Below are positions 13,201-28,200 of a DNA stretch of 64,000 nt, piece by piece. Each line of letters starts with the position of its first letter. Position 1 is the first letter of the stretch. Both the position numbers and the translations under genes were made by a program. Source of the stretch: Schistosoma mansoni (lineage: Eukaryota; Platyhelminthes; Trematoda; Strigeidida; Schistosomatidae); the NCBI RefSeq assembly GCF_000237925.1, contig NC_031495.1, positions 22,198,163 through 22,262,162 on the forward strand. Direction: 5' to 3'. The notes under the pieces were generated by a model. That model did no database searches, was not told the origin of the DNA, and saw only the letters and a list, made by a program, of their open reading frames with translations.

Positions 13201-16200
13201 AGTTCAGAATATAATCAGAGTGAAAAAATCCACCATTCTAAAAGTTTATCGATCATATATGTTCTCGATATTCATAATACTTTTTTCGACAGTTTGCTTA
13301 TTGATTAACTTAAAGAATCTATAATGATGGCAATGTATAAATAATTTTTGGTGTCTCATACAATTAAGATTATTGTTTTCCATTTCTCCAGTAATTTCAA
13401 TTTCTTCTTACCTTATTCAAATTAATCCTCAATATAAGCACGGGTTCGATTTGTTTCTTCCTTTTAATGGTGTTTCCTCTACTGGACAACTGATAGACTA
13501 AGTTTTTGAGTACATGAAAAATTACCTAAATCATCAAAGCTTGTACTGCAACAGCATCACAGTTTGACCACTTCGGTTGTTCAGTTATGCTATGGAATCT
13601 AGTACATTTACTATAATTCTGTCAATTACAACAATGACAGTAAACGAAACAACAGTTACTTTAACGTTAGTTCTAAAGCTACGATTCCTTTTTCGTTCAT
13701 TAAAATTCTCTATTTATCGATCAGTTCGGTAATTCATGTATATTTTCACAAAAGGCGTAGCTAAATGGAAGTTTCAAATAATTTTTTTTTAATGACTAAT
13801 AACACGCACGAAACATAAACTAACAATTTTGGTTGAAGTTACATGTTTTCATTCTCACGAAGAAATATATTTCTTAACAAAAAAATCCAATTACTGTAAC
13901 TTTCTTCGTACTTTTTAGACCATAGTTAACTGTGAATATTGGTTAAATAAAGCACGTCAGGCATGTGAAAATCAAGCTGATTTGAACGTTTTAACTGCCG
14001 ATCTTATAAAACCTGATGGTCTTTTAGAAACAATTGCATCAAGACTTATCAAACCTATTGAGTCTACTTCGGAAGCACCTACTATTGATCTTACTCAGAA
14101 TATCCATGAGCAATATTCTCATAACGATGATCTAAAAACAAGTGAAATATTCACAGAATCTACAGATAATGTAGATGGAAAACCTGTAAAATTGCTTTCC
14201 AGTACATCATCAGACTTAAATCTTCCAAAGGTCAATCAGTATAATGAAGCTAACAGACGAGTTGTTATCGGTTCAGCACGACTACTGGGTCAGGTATGTA
14301 AAATTTTTGTTCGATTTGCACGTATTGTCACTATGGCTAGAACTTTTCAATAAAATGTTTATGTATAGTATCATAATTATTATACACTTTAATAATGTGT
14401 ACTATCCGTTTTTTATAAATGGTGATTATTTAATATCACCAATTTCAGAGAAGTTAGTATAGATAGTTGAGCATAAAGCCTTTTAACAATTTATGCTATG
14501 AAAACAGATTAATTAACATTGTTCTGTTTTTAAAATAAATTATTACATCTTAACCAATAAATGAAATCGTTCTTTAACTCTTGAGATGAACGTAACAAAT
14601 TAATTTTTGTATGTGAGTAAAAAATAAATGTTATGCCTTTATCTGATATAAACGAACCCATCCTCAAACCATAATTTATTCAAATACAAATAATCTGTTT
14701 GAAAGTTACTTAAGGACTAAATTTGTAATCACTTCTGATGAATATATGCCATTTAAGAATCAAATGATCTTGTATTTGTACAGAATATTTACTAAAACGC
14801 GTAAGTTACATTAATGCTACTTCTAACTATAATAGTGGACATTATGGGTCTGATATCCCTTGTCTGTGAATTAAATTCGAGTATACTCGTAAATTTTCAG
14901 TTGTAGAAAGTTGGAAGATAGTTTTAAGGTTTTAACTAATCGACATAAATGATGAAATACACTTTATATTAGGAATATTTCTAATAGAATGCTTATTATT
15001 TTTTATAGATTACTGTTATGTCAATTTAAATATATCAGTTAATATACCTAAGATACGAAAAATACGTAATAAGACACATTAAGTTATAAGAAATTTAGTT
15101 TTTTTTCTCCATTGATTGAAAATTTAAGAATACAATCGTCATCTATTCCGTGTAATTTTTCTTGTTATTTATCATTTACTATAAACGTAAGTTATATTTC
15201 ATAATAATTAATGTACTCCTTAACCCAGTTTTGTTTAAAAAGCCTACAAAAAGTATGTGGAAACATATCTTGGTGTAGTGTCGTAATGTAAAAGATTGAT
15301 GTATGATGAAAGTTTTTATATAACTCTTCAAACAACAGATATTTTTTTAATTAGGATTGATTACTCTCTGTTGGTGAACTATCATTAATTCGTCAACTTG
15401 TAACACCCTTTATAAATTCCTTTTGAACACTGACAATTAAAATCAGTTCTGTTTGACAAGCGTCGTCAGCTAAAGAGACAACCATAAGGAGATTTGAACT
15501 TAAAAGAAATGTGAATATCCTATTTTTGAGTAACAATTATTATTTAGAAAATCAGTCGATCATCAGCGCTGGGTGTGGTAAAGGACACCCAAATAAAATA
15601 AGGTTCTATCTTTAAAAGTATGTGGCAAATACCAGTGAAGCTTGGTTTTGGAAAGTTCCTACATACTAATGATTCTCTATATTTTGAGACTGAATGTAAT
15701 AAACAAGGGATATATAGAAACTAGATTTTGTAGATTAGCTTTAATGTGATTAGCATAGATAGTATTCCTAGCTTAATTTAATAGTTTCTTTTGTACAAGA
15801 TTCCGAATAAAACATCCCTTCGATTTCTGTTAGCATATCAATATGACACAGTTATCTTAATAAATACACTGGGCTGACAACCGCTGCATTGCAGGTTCGA
15901 ACCCCACTTGGTTTAAAGAATCAAATGTTATTCTTATCCTGAAACTAGTGTTTTTCGTATAAAGCTTTTTAACAATCAATATTTTTATATTTATAGATTT
16001 TGTCAGAAAATCATTTGCTCGAAATACTAGATAAGAAATTAGTTTCACAAAAGCATTCTAATTTTTCGCCTAAAGATGAGTTTGACAAAGTAGATAAGTT
16101 GATCATTCAGAAACAGGAATGTTCTCCTTATAACACTTCACCAACCTATGATAATGATTATGAAAAATCAATTGACACGAATGGTACCACAAAATTATCA

Positions 16201-19200
16201 TCTCCCACAACCATATCATCAACGCAAAATTCTCTACTCTACAATGATAAGTTACCATCATATGGGCATATAACTAGTTTACTCAAGAATATTATCGGGA
16301 AATGTTGGGAATACCGTGAAGATGTAGATATCTATCGTGAATATTTGGGAATCTTAGAACGTGAGTCATTATTTATTTGACTCTAGTGTGAATATACATT
16401 TTGCGTACAATATTTGCATTGTTTAATATATGAATGATGGTTATTCTCAACTGAGATCACTTTTAAAAAATAGTTTTTGATAATTAAAAAAATTTCGGTT
16501 GTAGACATATCTTTCTCATGAATATAAACTTTTTTATTTCCAATAGAGTTAATTAGATTAGTTTATACTGCCTTGAACTATGAATAAAAGTTGCTACGTT
16601 CAGTACGTTTTATCTCAGTGCCAGTCTATGGGGTGTTGTTTCAAAGGACTTATTATTTATGAAAATATAAAGTCGTACATACATATCTAAACAAAATTCA
16701 AATGCAAGAGGAACATTGTTGATTTGAATAGATAAACTATTCACTAAAAATATCCATACTATACACTACTTTGGATCGGAATCTTAAATAACATGCTGAT
16801 GAAGGTTGTCAAACTTTTCTAGTAGGATTCCCTTTACTACCACTTATATCACAATTTTTTAAAAAACTGATAATGTCTTTAGTTGTTAGAAAAGAGTACT
16901 GGGCGATCTACTTCCAGATACGTTCGAGTGTCTCGTTCTTTTTGTAAGACTGAACTGAATGATTTATTTGAAAAGGTAGTTATAGTATTCTGAGTAAACA
17001 GACTTTTTACTTGAAATGTGATAACAGCTGGATTAGACTGTTCTATTAACCTTAAGGCATACTTTACAACCACCCCTAAGTAATATTGTTTCCGGACATT
17101 GTGCTCATAGTCCATACTATTACGCATTATCCTTTATGCAATTGAGTCATCTCTAAATATATCTGAGTAAAAAATGTAGCAAATTCTAGGCCTAGAATCT
17201 CATTTGTTTTAGCATTTTACCAATGGAAGGTGGAGAATGTTAGCTCATTGAAGAGTAATCTCACCAATGACAGTTCTTGTTAAAATGTACCCCATTTGTA
17301 GAATTTATAACATGAACGTATACAAGTTGTATTTGCCATACACGTAGCTCGCTCAGATCTCTAAAAGCAGGCTTTATATTGATGTCATTATAGTTATGAG
17401 TATCTTCACTATCCATTGCTTGACCTTAAACATACATCTGCCATTCAGCATTGATATATTTGTTGGATATATCCTTGGTATATATCGGAAACAATAATTC
17501 TTATGTCTCCCGGTTACAAATAAGCACAGTTGTGTTTTATAAATCAAGTTCACATTATTCGAACGTCGTTTATTTATGTTAATAATGATCCTATCAAATC
17601 TAAAAGTTGCATAAATATATCTTCATAAAAAATACTTCTGTCATTTTAGGGTCGTGATAGAGAAAACGAATGATGAAATATAGGATAAATAAGATTGTAA
17701 TCAGGAATTTTTATCTTTATCTAGAAAATATTATTTCGTTTTGTCACTGTATTTTTTATTGATTTTATCATCTAATTTAGCTTTATTAAAGCATACAGAA
17801 ACAATGTGTGATACAGTAGTTGAAAATGGTGGTCTTCGTAGTTTAATTTATGCTTGTCGTTCAAGTGATCTACCATCTTTACGTCATGCAGCTGTCTGTC
17901 TAATGAGCTTAGCTCTATTCGGTGGGAGTGGAAGTCATAGTGAAATGATGCGCCAACATGCAATTGAATGGTTATTTTGTTTAGCGTTTCATCAAGATGA
18001 AGTAATTAGATATTTTGCATGTTTAACTAGTGCTGTACTATCTACTAATCCGTAAGTAATCCAGCTTGACTGTTAATGTTTTTCAGCTTTCGTTCATATG
18101 ATAATGCCTTGTTTGGTAATATACATTTATTCTATTGAAGTAATAAAGAATGGTTTTACTGTTATCATTTCATGTACCGTATAGTTTGATGAGTATGATT
18201 ATGGATCAATATTCTTGATTTGTTTATTGTAGCTCTTAAGTTTCCTAATTTAGATAATTTACATGTTTCATTTTCAAACTATGATTAAATGATCGTAGCG
18301 AAATTAATTGCGGTAGGTTTTTTGACTTGCTCATTCATCAATCGTTCTAAATTTTGTCTAATATGTTAAATTTTTATAAATCGTGGGTGTTTGATAAAGA
18401 ATAAGTAAATAATGAATCATAAACAAAACATGGAACTATTTTAAACATAATGTTTTAAAATATATTTACATAAATGAATATTGTTTCTTTTTCATTAACA
18501 AACTACATTATTAAATGCTTTTCAATTAGTTAAATCTAGCTCTAGTTTTTGATATAATCTAAGCTCATTGGTAAAAGATTGATGGGAGGTATTTGTCACT
18601 TTCACAAATCTCTACTTTAACTGAGTTAATGTCTTAAAAACGTTTATAGCGCAATTCTTTTCATGTATTTTTTCTTTTGCTTGCTAACTAAATGACTGCT
18701 ATAACTTCATATAAAGTCACGAAATTTTTTACAGTTTCTTGCTCTAAAAACTCAACTAAAATGTTGTTAGGTATAAACTATCGTGTCTAAATATGATAAA
18801 AATCATTAATAGAGATTGAGAATAATTGGATTCTGTATATTTCTTGAGTGTTATGTTCATTGAGCTATAACAAAAAAACAACTTATGAGTATTTTCTCAA
18901 TACCACTCTTGAATGTTATATTCCAATGTCTATATTACTAAGACATAAGAAACGTAATTTATATTCTTCACACTAAATAATGAAAAATGTTAATCAAGTT
19001 TATCTAACAAGGCCATCTGAAATGTTATAAACACCCTAAATTCTCTGTACATCAGCAATCCTTTGAGCAAAGTGTTCTTTCCGTATTTCGCGCCTTTTCT
19101 CTCGTGTTCAAGTTGTTGTGTAGATTTGGCGTCGGGTTATTATAATAACTTAGGAAACCTATTCAGCCCCCAAATGCCCTGGTATGGCCGAGAGTGGGGA

Positions 19201-22200
19201 GAGTTCTCCCTCTCGAAATGTTCTCATATGGCCACGCGTATATAGCCTCTGTCAGGGAAGTCCTAATCACTGCCTTCTCGTGGCAGGGGTGTTGTTTACG
19301 AAATTTAGAGGACGAAAAGCGAATGTCCGGCGCTTGAACCGGGTTGGTGGACACTGTGAGTCTACCTAGGGGAGTTGGAAAACCCTGATTCCAAACCAAT
19401 GGTGCACATGGTCTCCAGTATCCTGAAGGGACAAATGGCGTATGAACCAATCAACCAACCAACCATGGGACTGCATCTCCTCACGATGCTCCACTGCCTT
19501 GTGGATCAGACCTTTAGGTCAAAGGCTCGGGGTGTGGCCCCCTAAGAAAACCACCTGCTTCGGTTTGGGCACCCAGGCAGTATCACAACCCTCACACAAA
19601 TCAAGTAAGATTTGTGTGGCGCATATGTATTTGGCGCTCCTTTGTACCAATATTTATGTGTTCAAATAAATAATAATAATTCAGTCGGGAGATTTATCAA
19701 CTACTTTTGTGAAGTCATCCACAAAAGTTGTATCTCTAAATTTTAAAAAAGTACTAAGAGCCTGAACATCTTAACCTTAGTCATTGTGCTGAAGTTGGTG
19801 ATATTTCCACTTGGTAGTCAAATTTCCAAGTGCATCTCTATAGTGCTAGTCACTTAATGAAGTATTTTTTTACGTTGGATATTTCTTGATCGAGGTCAAA
19901 GATTGATAATCGATTGGTGTATAGGAAGAGGAAGTACGTAGAGGGGAGGGAAAATCAGAAGTGAGAGAAGAGAGAAAGGAAGTATTAGGAGAAAAGCGGA
20001 TAAAAAGAAGGGGAAGAAGAGGTAGAAAAACTGCGAGAGAAGAGAAAGGTAAAGAAAAAGAAAGAGAAGAGAAAGTTAAAGAAAAAGAAAGAGGAGAAGA
20101 GGGGATAAAAAGAAGTAGAAGGAAAATCACTAATAAGAATGAACATGTTTTAAGTTTTGGTAGCCTTTCAAACTTATTCTCCTGTTCTTATAAAAGCAGT
20201 AACTTTTGTTTTACTCCCAAGTACTTAAATCATGTTTAGACTGCTAAGAGCACTTTTTTGTTCTTTGTCAGCTTAACTCCCTTTTCCGGTAATATTTTGA
20301 TAATCTCCAAGAGAATGTTTACTCTTAGTAGGACATTTGCATGCTCACTATTTATATGCTGCAATTATTCTCTTATGTTTTTAAGCGAATTGACCGCTGC
20401 AGTAAATGCTTCTTGTACACTCGACCTAGTGATGCCTTTTGTACGTTCACATTCACCAATAGAATTCGCTCGTCAACAGTTAGTTGCTGCTTTTCAACAC
20501 ACTTGTAAGAATAGCGCATCCTATACTTCAGAGTCACAGACATCTTTTACAAACAATCAGTCGGACACTACAAAATATTGCTGCGAAAATCGGTATACAG
20601 GGGGGACAGCCGATTGGTTAAAACGTTTAATCCCAGTTATGTTCAGTAAACAATTTGAACCACGTGTTTTGGTTGCTTTTCATTTTGCGGTTGAAGCTAC
20701 ACTAAAATCTGATATGAAATGCAGTCAGGTAAGTGTGTTGCTAATTTAATTTTGTCTTCCTGTGTATTACAACTTGTAATAATTCAATATCAACTTACTA
20801 TCAATAAACATTTATTTTTTTCATAGTTATTATTGACTGTAGGCCAATTCAGGTAGATAAGCATACATACCATGTATTACTGATAACCTACAGATAGTGT
20901 ACAATTTTGTTCGAGTTAATTTATAATCTATTTAATATAACTAAAACAGTTTATGGAAAAGTACTTATTCCTCTAACTAGGATATTATATTTCAAAAAAC
21001 TTAGAAAGTTTATGAAAAGCAAAAATAAAATAACATCTGTCAGATTTGCATTACTTGTTGACCTACACATTTTGAGACAATGTAAACAAGTTTTTGATTG
21101 AACCTATAATCAAAGAAAGAAAACATTTTAACAACTCCATGTGCTATGTTTGGGCAATCTAAAGTATTCTTCTGTTTCACGTAATTAAATGAACTTGACA
21201 AACGTCTTCATATCCAACCAAAAGTGTTAAATAAGTTGTCTGCAACTACTTACTTCGCTCAATAATATATATTCCCAATTTTCCTCAACCAAATAGTGTT
21301 CCCGATGTTTCAAAGTACTATCTATAAATATATGAGTGCTCTGGTGGTTCTTCACATGCAAAATATGCTTTTTGGTCATCATATTTTTATTCACAATATA
21401 GTGTAAATATGAAATACTGTCTTTACTATCAAGTGATTTGTATTTAGTTCACGCTAAACCTTTTCCTGATGTACTCCTGTACCAACTGACAAATCAATCT
21501 CATATCTTTATAACTGGCTCTTATTTTTTATCTTTATAGTTGAATACATACAATATATATGGATGCCTGCTATCTTCACTGGTCGTTCTACAATTTTAGA
21601 TTACTATGAAATCATCTGTTGTGCCATATACTTGTCATTCACTAGGTAGTCAGATATCTTACCTACTTCTGATGATAGACATTAGCGAAACCTAAACTAA
21701 TCTTTTATATACTGATTGTTATCTCATCAGATACTAATAAACCAGGACTGATTAGACTGAAACGAATGTAGTGGCCGACGCTCTCAATACTTCAAAATGT
21801 TTGTAGGTGAGAAGATTACGTTTGAGTTACCTGAGTAGTATAACTTGAATCTAAATCGCACTAGTTCTTCAAAAGTGAAATTAAACTATTATTTACTATT
21901 AAATAGACCTTTGCTAGAACTTATTTATAATGCGTACAGAAATTAAGATACTCTGTAATGAAGATACATAACAAACTTTTGAAACGCTTTTAAGTCAGGT
22001 AAGTAACCTAACCACTCAACGTTTTGTCTACTTATTTTCACTTGATTGTATCACTATTATTATTTTTTGAAGGTTTTTTACGAATCGGATATCGTAGAAA
22101 TATTGCGTAATGTTGTCTGCAGTTCAACTTTTCTTGAGTCGAAATTTGCAGCAATGGCTCTACATATTTTAGGTGAGGACATCCCTTGTAGATTACCAGC

Positions 22201-25200
22201 CCAAGTACCGTTATGGGATTATGCTGAAGTTGAATGCTGGTTGACTCGAGTCAGTTTATATATGTATATGTTTTGTGTATATATCATTACTAATAATAGA
22301 CTATCAGATTCATGTTTTATTAAATTAATTAAATATTAAACACTGTAAAATGTATATTTAATTGTCAGAGCAACCATAAATTCATCTTATTTTCGATCAA
22401 AACGGACGATTGTTACGACCATATTAATGAAATAGAGGTTAATTACATTTTACCAGTTTCCATAATATAAATAGCTAAAATTCTTTTACAAAACGTGATA
22501 ACTTGGTTTGAATTCCTAGTTTTATAATATTTCAGAAAAAACTATTTTGGGCTCGGTGTTGTTAACAAGTTTCTCCATAAGTCTAAGATATGGACTAAGT
22601 AGTTTATAAAAACTAGATGTCAAGAATTATTGAGGAATAATACGTTACGATATATCTACAACATTGGTCTGGATAAAAGCAATTGAGTATTGTCTTGTTG
22701 TCCTAGTTTCAAATCCAACAACGACTATCATTGAATAATCTGGAATGAAATAAGTCATAATAATGTCTCACTCTCTCAAGTAGTTTTTAATTTTGTCACT
22801 CTGTAGATGGCTGCAATTTGACAGTTCGGGATTAGTGTAAAGAAGAACGTTAAGCCACTTCGCATCAATGCCTTCAATGATTAGGTATCTTGTAGTATCA
22901 CCGCCATATTGTATATCACCAACTAGCAGAGAGCAGATATGTTGCTCACATGACTCTACTAACAGAACTACTGTGCCTGTGTTTTTTGATCACATGTATG
23001 TTATGGTAAATGCTTTGGGACCCATGAAACAGTATACATTTCGTGTATATTTTTGTTGTTAAGCTCTCAGGAAATAAATCCGTGAGATTTATTTCGGGTA
23101 GCTCCTGTGTGATTTTTCACTAAAATATATCTCTTTCAGTAGGATAAGCATGTGGGGATAGTTGACGCCACCAAGCGATTAGACAATCATTTGAAACCGA
23201 GTGCACTAGATAGCTGTTTTGTCTTAGTATCCGAACTTCCCATCACCATTTACCCAAAACGTCATCTGGATCATTGATTTTAGATCCAATTATCTATACA
23301 TATTCGATTTCAATCTATTTGTGGTACTGATCAACAATCATCGACAACTCTATTCTGAAGGAATGAGAATAACCAAATATTTTAACTGACACTGTAGTAC
23401 TACATGTTTATGGAGTTATTTAGACAAAATCAGTCTTTTAGAAAAAATGATTTTCTTTTAATATGATAAGGCTATTGAATTTCGACATGACATCTGTTTT
23501 ATTTTCAGAAAACTACATTTATATAAGCCATGTAACTGGCTAGTATTTGTATTCCAGGGTTGAAAATGCTTGCAACACAAAAGATATATATATATATATA
23601 TATATACTAGTCAGTTATATAAACTATTTTGAAAACTACCGATGTTTTAGAACTTTCCATTTGACTTGTTAATAACTTTTCTATCCAGTTACTTATATAT
23701 ATATATATATCACAACCTAGTTTTCCAACGCAGTAGTATTTATGGCTTTACTTTCAAGTGATTATTCTGAATGTAATTGTAGTTTTTTTTATTTATTTTT
23801 CACACTTTTTACGGTAAAACTGATAGGACAATGATTGACTGATGAAATTTATATACTCTATTATTAAATGCATAACCTTTGAGATTGAAATTATATATCT
23901 AATCTTAAAACTTTAATTTCAATAATTTCAAATGTTAACAGTTATCCTGAATTAAGAAATCTAGCATAACTTTTTTTCAGAGTAGAGCTGTGAAATACAA
24001 CAGATACTTTGAAATTAATTAACAAGCCTCCAACTTTGTTTTTGTCTTGACTGATATTTACCTAGGAATAAGTATTGGTAATTAAGGGAGGACACTTTCA
24101 AATGTTTGGGTTTCGAACTTGCCTCATTTAGCACAAAAACTCAAGGGATGATATTTGGACCGTTTACTTATGAACAAATCAGAAGGAAAAATTTTGATAT
24201 ACTGTTAAACAACCGTATGAAAACTGATACCGTGAGATTCAGTCACTGCCAATGAATATATTTTTAAAATTGAATATTTTCAAGAATTAAATAATTTTGC
24301 GTCGTTCTTTTAACAGTGACTTAATCACCAATATGTCGCTCATAATGCTTTGTTAATTGTACATAAAACAATGCATGGTATCAATAAAACAAAATTTAAT
24401 TCTTCTTTTTCCTTAGAGAGGATTTGAAGATTTGGCTAGTAAATTTTCAAAGCTACGTGTTGATGGCGATTTATTACTTAGACTAGATGAATTCAAATTA
24501 GAGAAGGATTTAGGACTTGAAAATGGAATCACGAGATCTAGGTAAATGTCTGTTATCATTTCATCTCACTGTTTCCTCTTTTTTTCAAAAAAAAAACACA
24601 ACAGATTATTACGTGAATTATGCTCTTTGAAGATTAATGCTGATTATTCAGCTGTTGATCCAACTGGAATTTCCGCTTGGCTACGTGAAGCTACGCGTAT
24701 CACTGCTTTAAATAATACTAATACACCAAGAAATCCAATGACATCAGATTATGTTGTAATTAAAGACGATTTTCAATGGACAATGGCTTCTACTAACGCA
24801 TCAGAATATACCTCGAAATACTGTTATACACATGATTTATCCTGTTTAAATCAATCATTTGATCTTCTTCAATATACATATAATTTTATTTCAGCCGGTG
24901 TGCATTGTCCTTTCTTACCTTATTTATCAGATAAAATGCTTTTAGAAGATTGTCACATTAAAAATGGGATACATCGTAAAAGAATTTTAGAAGCAATACA
25001 ATGTAAGTAAAATGTAACGTTTGTCTGTTTTAAGGTTCGTTCAAAGTGCTTACTATATTAAATAACTGTGTTTTTGACTAATTTTCATATTACTGTTTTG
25101 TAAAAAGACACCTTTTGATTAAAAATAAGTCAATTTATCACTCTGTGAGGATTCTGACCAACAGCGACTCAAACACTTATCTTAGATACGTCATTTAAAT

Positions 25201-28200
25201 AATCTAAAATGAAATAAAACAGTGAATAAACCATCAGTTATTTAGTAACTAAATTATCCATAATTTGCATTTATAGATAGTACGTTTTTCTTCAGTTCAT
25301 CATTTTATCACAGCAAACAAAGTTTCCACACCTGGTTACAATTAAAAGCTTGTGGGTATAATGTATTAGTTATATATAGTATTAACTAAAAACCATCATT
25401 ATAAACTGATGAGCATATTATTGTGCATTTACTGCATGGTATGATTAGTCCATTAGTTTGATGATATGATTTTTATACACTGCGGTTCCATCAAGATCAT
25501 TATCCTCAATTATTAGGTCACAGAGCAGAGTTTTGTGACCACTCATGTACTGGACGAAATCTGTTTGAAACTCTACACCAAAAGACAAATTTCCACTGTT
25601 AGATAGAAATTTCTATTCATAATCGCAATAAGCATTTCTTGTGGATGGTGTAAAAAATTCATATGATTATAAACCTTTCAGTTAACACATTATACGGTAA
25701 AAAGTCTTAAAAAAATTCTTTTTTTCTGAATTAGAAGTATGTCAAGAGAATTGAGTTTATTTCGTGCTGTTCGATAGCTGATGGCCGTTGTTGAGGATAT
25801 ATTGTTTTAACGACATATGTTAATTTTTGTCTTGATTTAGTGTAGACACTCGAATTATGACGAAACATATTTGATTCCAATATTACCGATTACTAAATTA
25901 TATCAACTAAAGAGATCTTTTCATTGAACATCTTACTGGCTTCGGTCAGGTAACTGAAACATTAGCCCATACACGACTACTGTGCTTCTAAATTTATTTT
26001 TTAACTTTTGTTATCATTTTTGATATAACACTCACATTTTCAAATAATTGTACTTTTCTTGTCCCTCATTTTAGCTTCCATATCTATACACAATCAGTTA
26101 CGTCTTACAGATAATGATTCCAAACTAAACGCTTCAAGTAAACCAAACAAATATATTGATATATTTATTTCTTACCGTCGTTCTACTGGTTCTCAATTGG
26201 CGAGTTTATTAAAAGTTCATTTTCATTTACGTGGCTATCGAGTATTTTTAGATATTGATCGTTTAACTGCTGGAAAATTTCATGAATCACTACTTCATTC
26301 TATTAGATCATCATATAATTTTGTCCTTGTTTTAACACCAAGAGCATTAGATAGATGTCTAAATGATATACATTGTACAGATTGGATACATAAAGTTAGT
26401 TAATTTTCATGTATAAATGAGTTTATTTCATTATTATATAGTCTGTAAATATATATATAAGATAAGATAAATTGTGTGATAACTATAGGAGTAATGAAAG
26501 GTTTTCACAAGATTCTTGGAATTAAAAAAACGTGCAAGATGGGTTACATAATAATTAAACGAGATTTGATGAGTTCAACATAATTTAGGAGAATTGAGTG
26601 AGGGAGGAGTAGTTTAAGTGTACATAAAATAAGATTTCGGTAATAAAAGAGAAATATAACAAACTAAATATTAACGAAATAAAAGTTATGACGGAAAAGT
26701 TGAATTGCCAGGGTAGTAATAGGTTTATTAATGTGTCTTTTTGAATACATAGATAAAGTTTGAGTTTTTTATCGCAATCGCTTCAGCAAACCGAAGAGAA
26801 GCAGCGTTTCTTTGTCTACTGATAATTTTAAAAGCTTGAGGAATGTCGATGGTATGCCCGGTGTCAAGTAAATGCCGAGCTATAGCACTGTTAAGAGCTC
26901 TTATCCCTCGCAGTCTCAATTTCTTTGGAAGATCGACATTTTAATACATATTTGGTTGTAAGCAGCTGGTGAGAAACCATGAAATATAATTCTGCATCCA
27001 TGTTCGGTCTGGCTTTATTTAAATTCGTAAAGTAAACTAACTGCATTAAAAAAAATAGACATTTACCAATTAGTAATTTATAAATCATACTTTTTACATA
27101 GTACACATTATTTTGGTTTAGTAATTTCCAACATAAATTTAAATGAGCTGACTTAATTTGCTTGTTATCTCTCTCTTTTCAATCCTTTATTTAAGTTTAT
27201 GTGGTTTCCTCTATTTTTTCTACTTTTACTGTATGTTGAACTAGATTTCAATTGTTTATGTATCTCAACTGTGTTCAATGGCAAACAATATGATTGTTTA
27301 TAATTCCTAGTTTTATTTAATTAATAGATGTTTAAGCGTAAATAATTTGTCAGAATAATTCATCATTTAGTAAAGGTTTTTTTTAAAATTAAAATGATAT
27401 ACGCAAACAATTTCATTATTTTAACTGCTAAACACAATTATGAATGATCATTACTAAGTAAACTTTACAGCTGGCTTCACTACTCATTGTTTTTGCAAGT
27501 TTCTAGGACATCAGTTTTCATTAAACAATTGTCGGATCGAGTGAAACCGCATGTGTACATGTATTTTTTTTGTCAATTAAATGCAACATACTAAAAATCT
27601 AACATTTTTTTCGCACCACTTTGAAAACAACATCGGCCTACATTAGGATGTTTACGGTCTTGATTTTTCGAGAGTCAATTCGTTTAGTTTGATTTATATC
27701 CAGAGTTTTGACATTGACATCTGTTAGCCAGTTTTGGCGAGGCATGTTCTTGTGCATGCATTTAGTTTCTAAACAATTACACAGTCAAAATTTAGACAGA
27801 ATGTCCAGAAATGATATCATTACTTTGTTTTGTCTTTCAAACACAAGGGAACCTCAGTATAATGGATCAAACCCCAGATCAATACCTGTAACAATAGTTT
27901 CAACTAGTTTGTCGTTTATTTTCCAAAGTTTTTGCTAGTGAAGAATAAGCTATTTTCACGGTGAAATTGTAAATAATGTTCTTAATTATTATTAAAATCA
28001 TGGACCGATCTAAATGATGAATACCTGGAAGTGTTGGACGATTATTTCGCCCTGGTATGGGACTCGTTAGCAGCTAGCATCCACAATCTCGCTACCGAGC
28101 ATCAATTATGCTGACTTGGTGATTTCCAATTTCATTCATACTTCCTCATCTCACTAAAATTACCGGGACATATAATTTGATCTCTATATACTGACGTTCA

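Noticed and set aside
19961-20239. Highly charged Lys/Glu/Arg-rich open frame
   Set aside because: It is a translation of the polypurine tract inside an intron; no domain and no splice signals.
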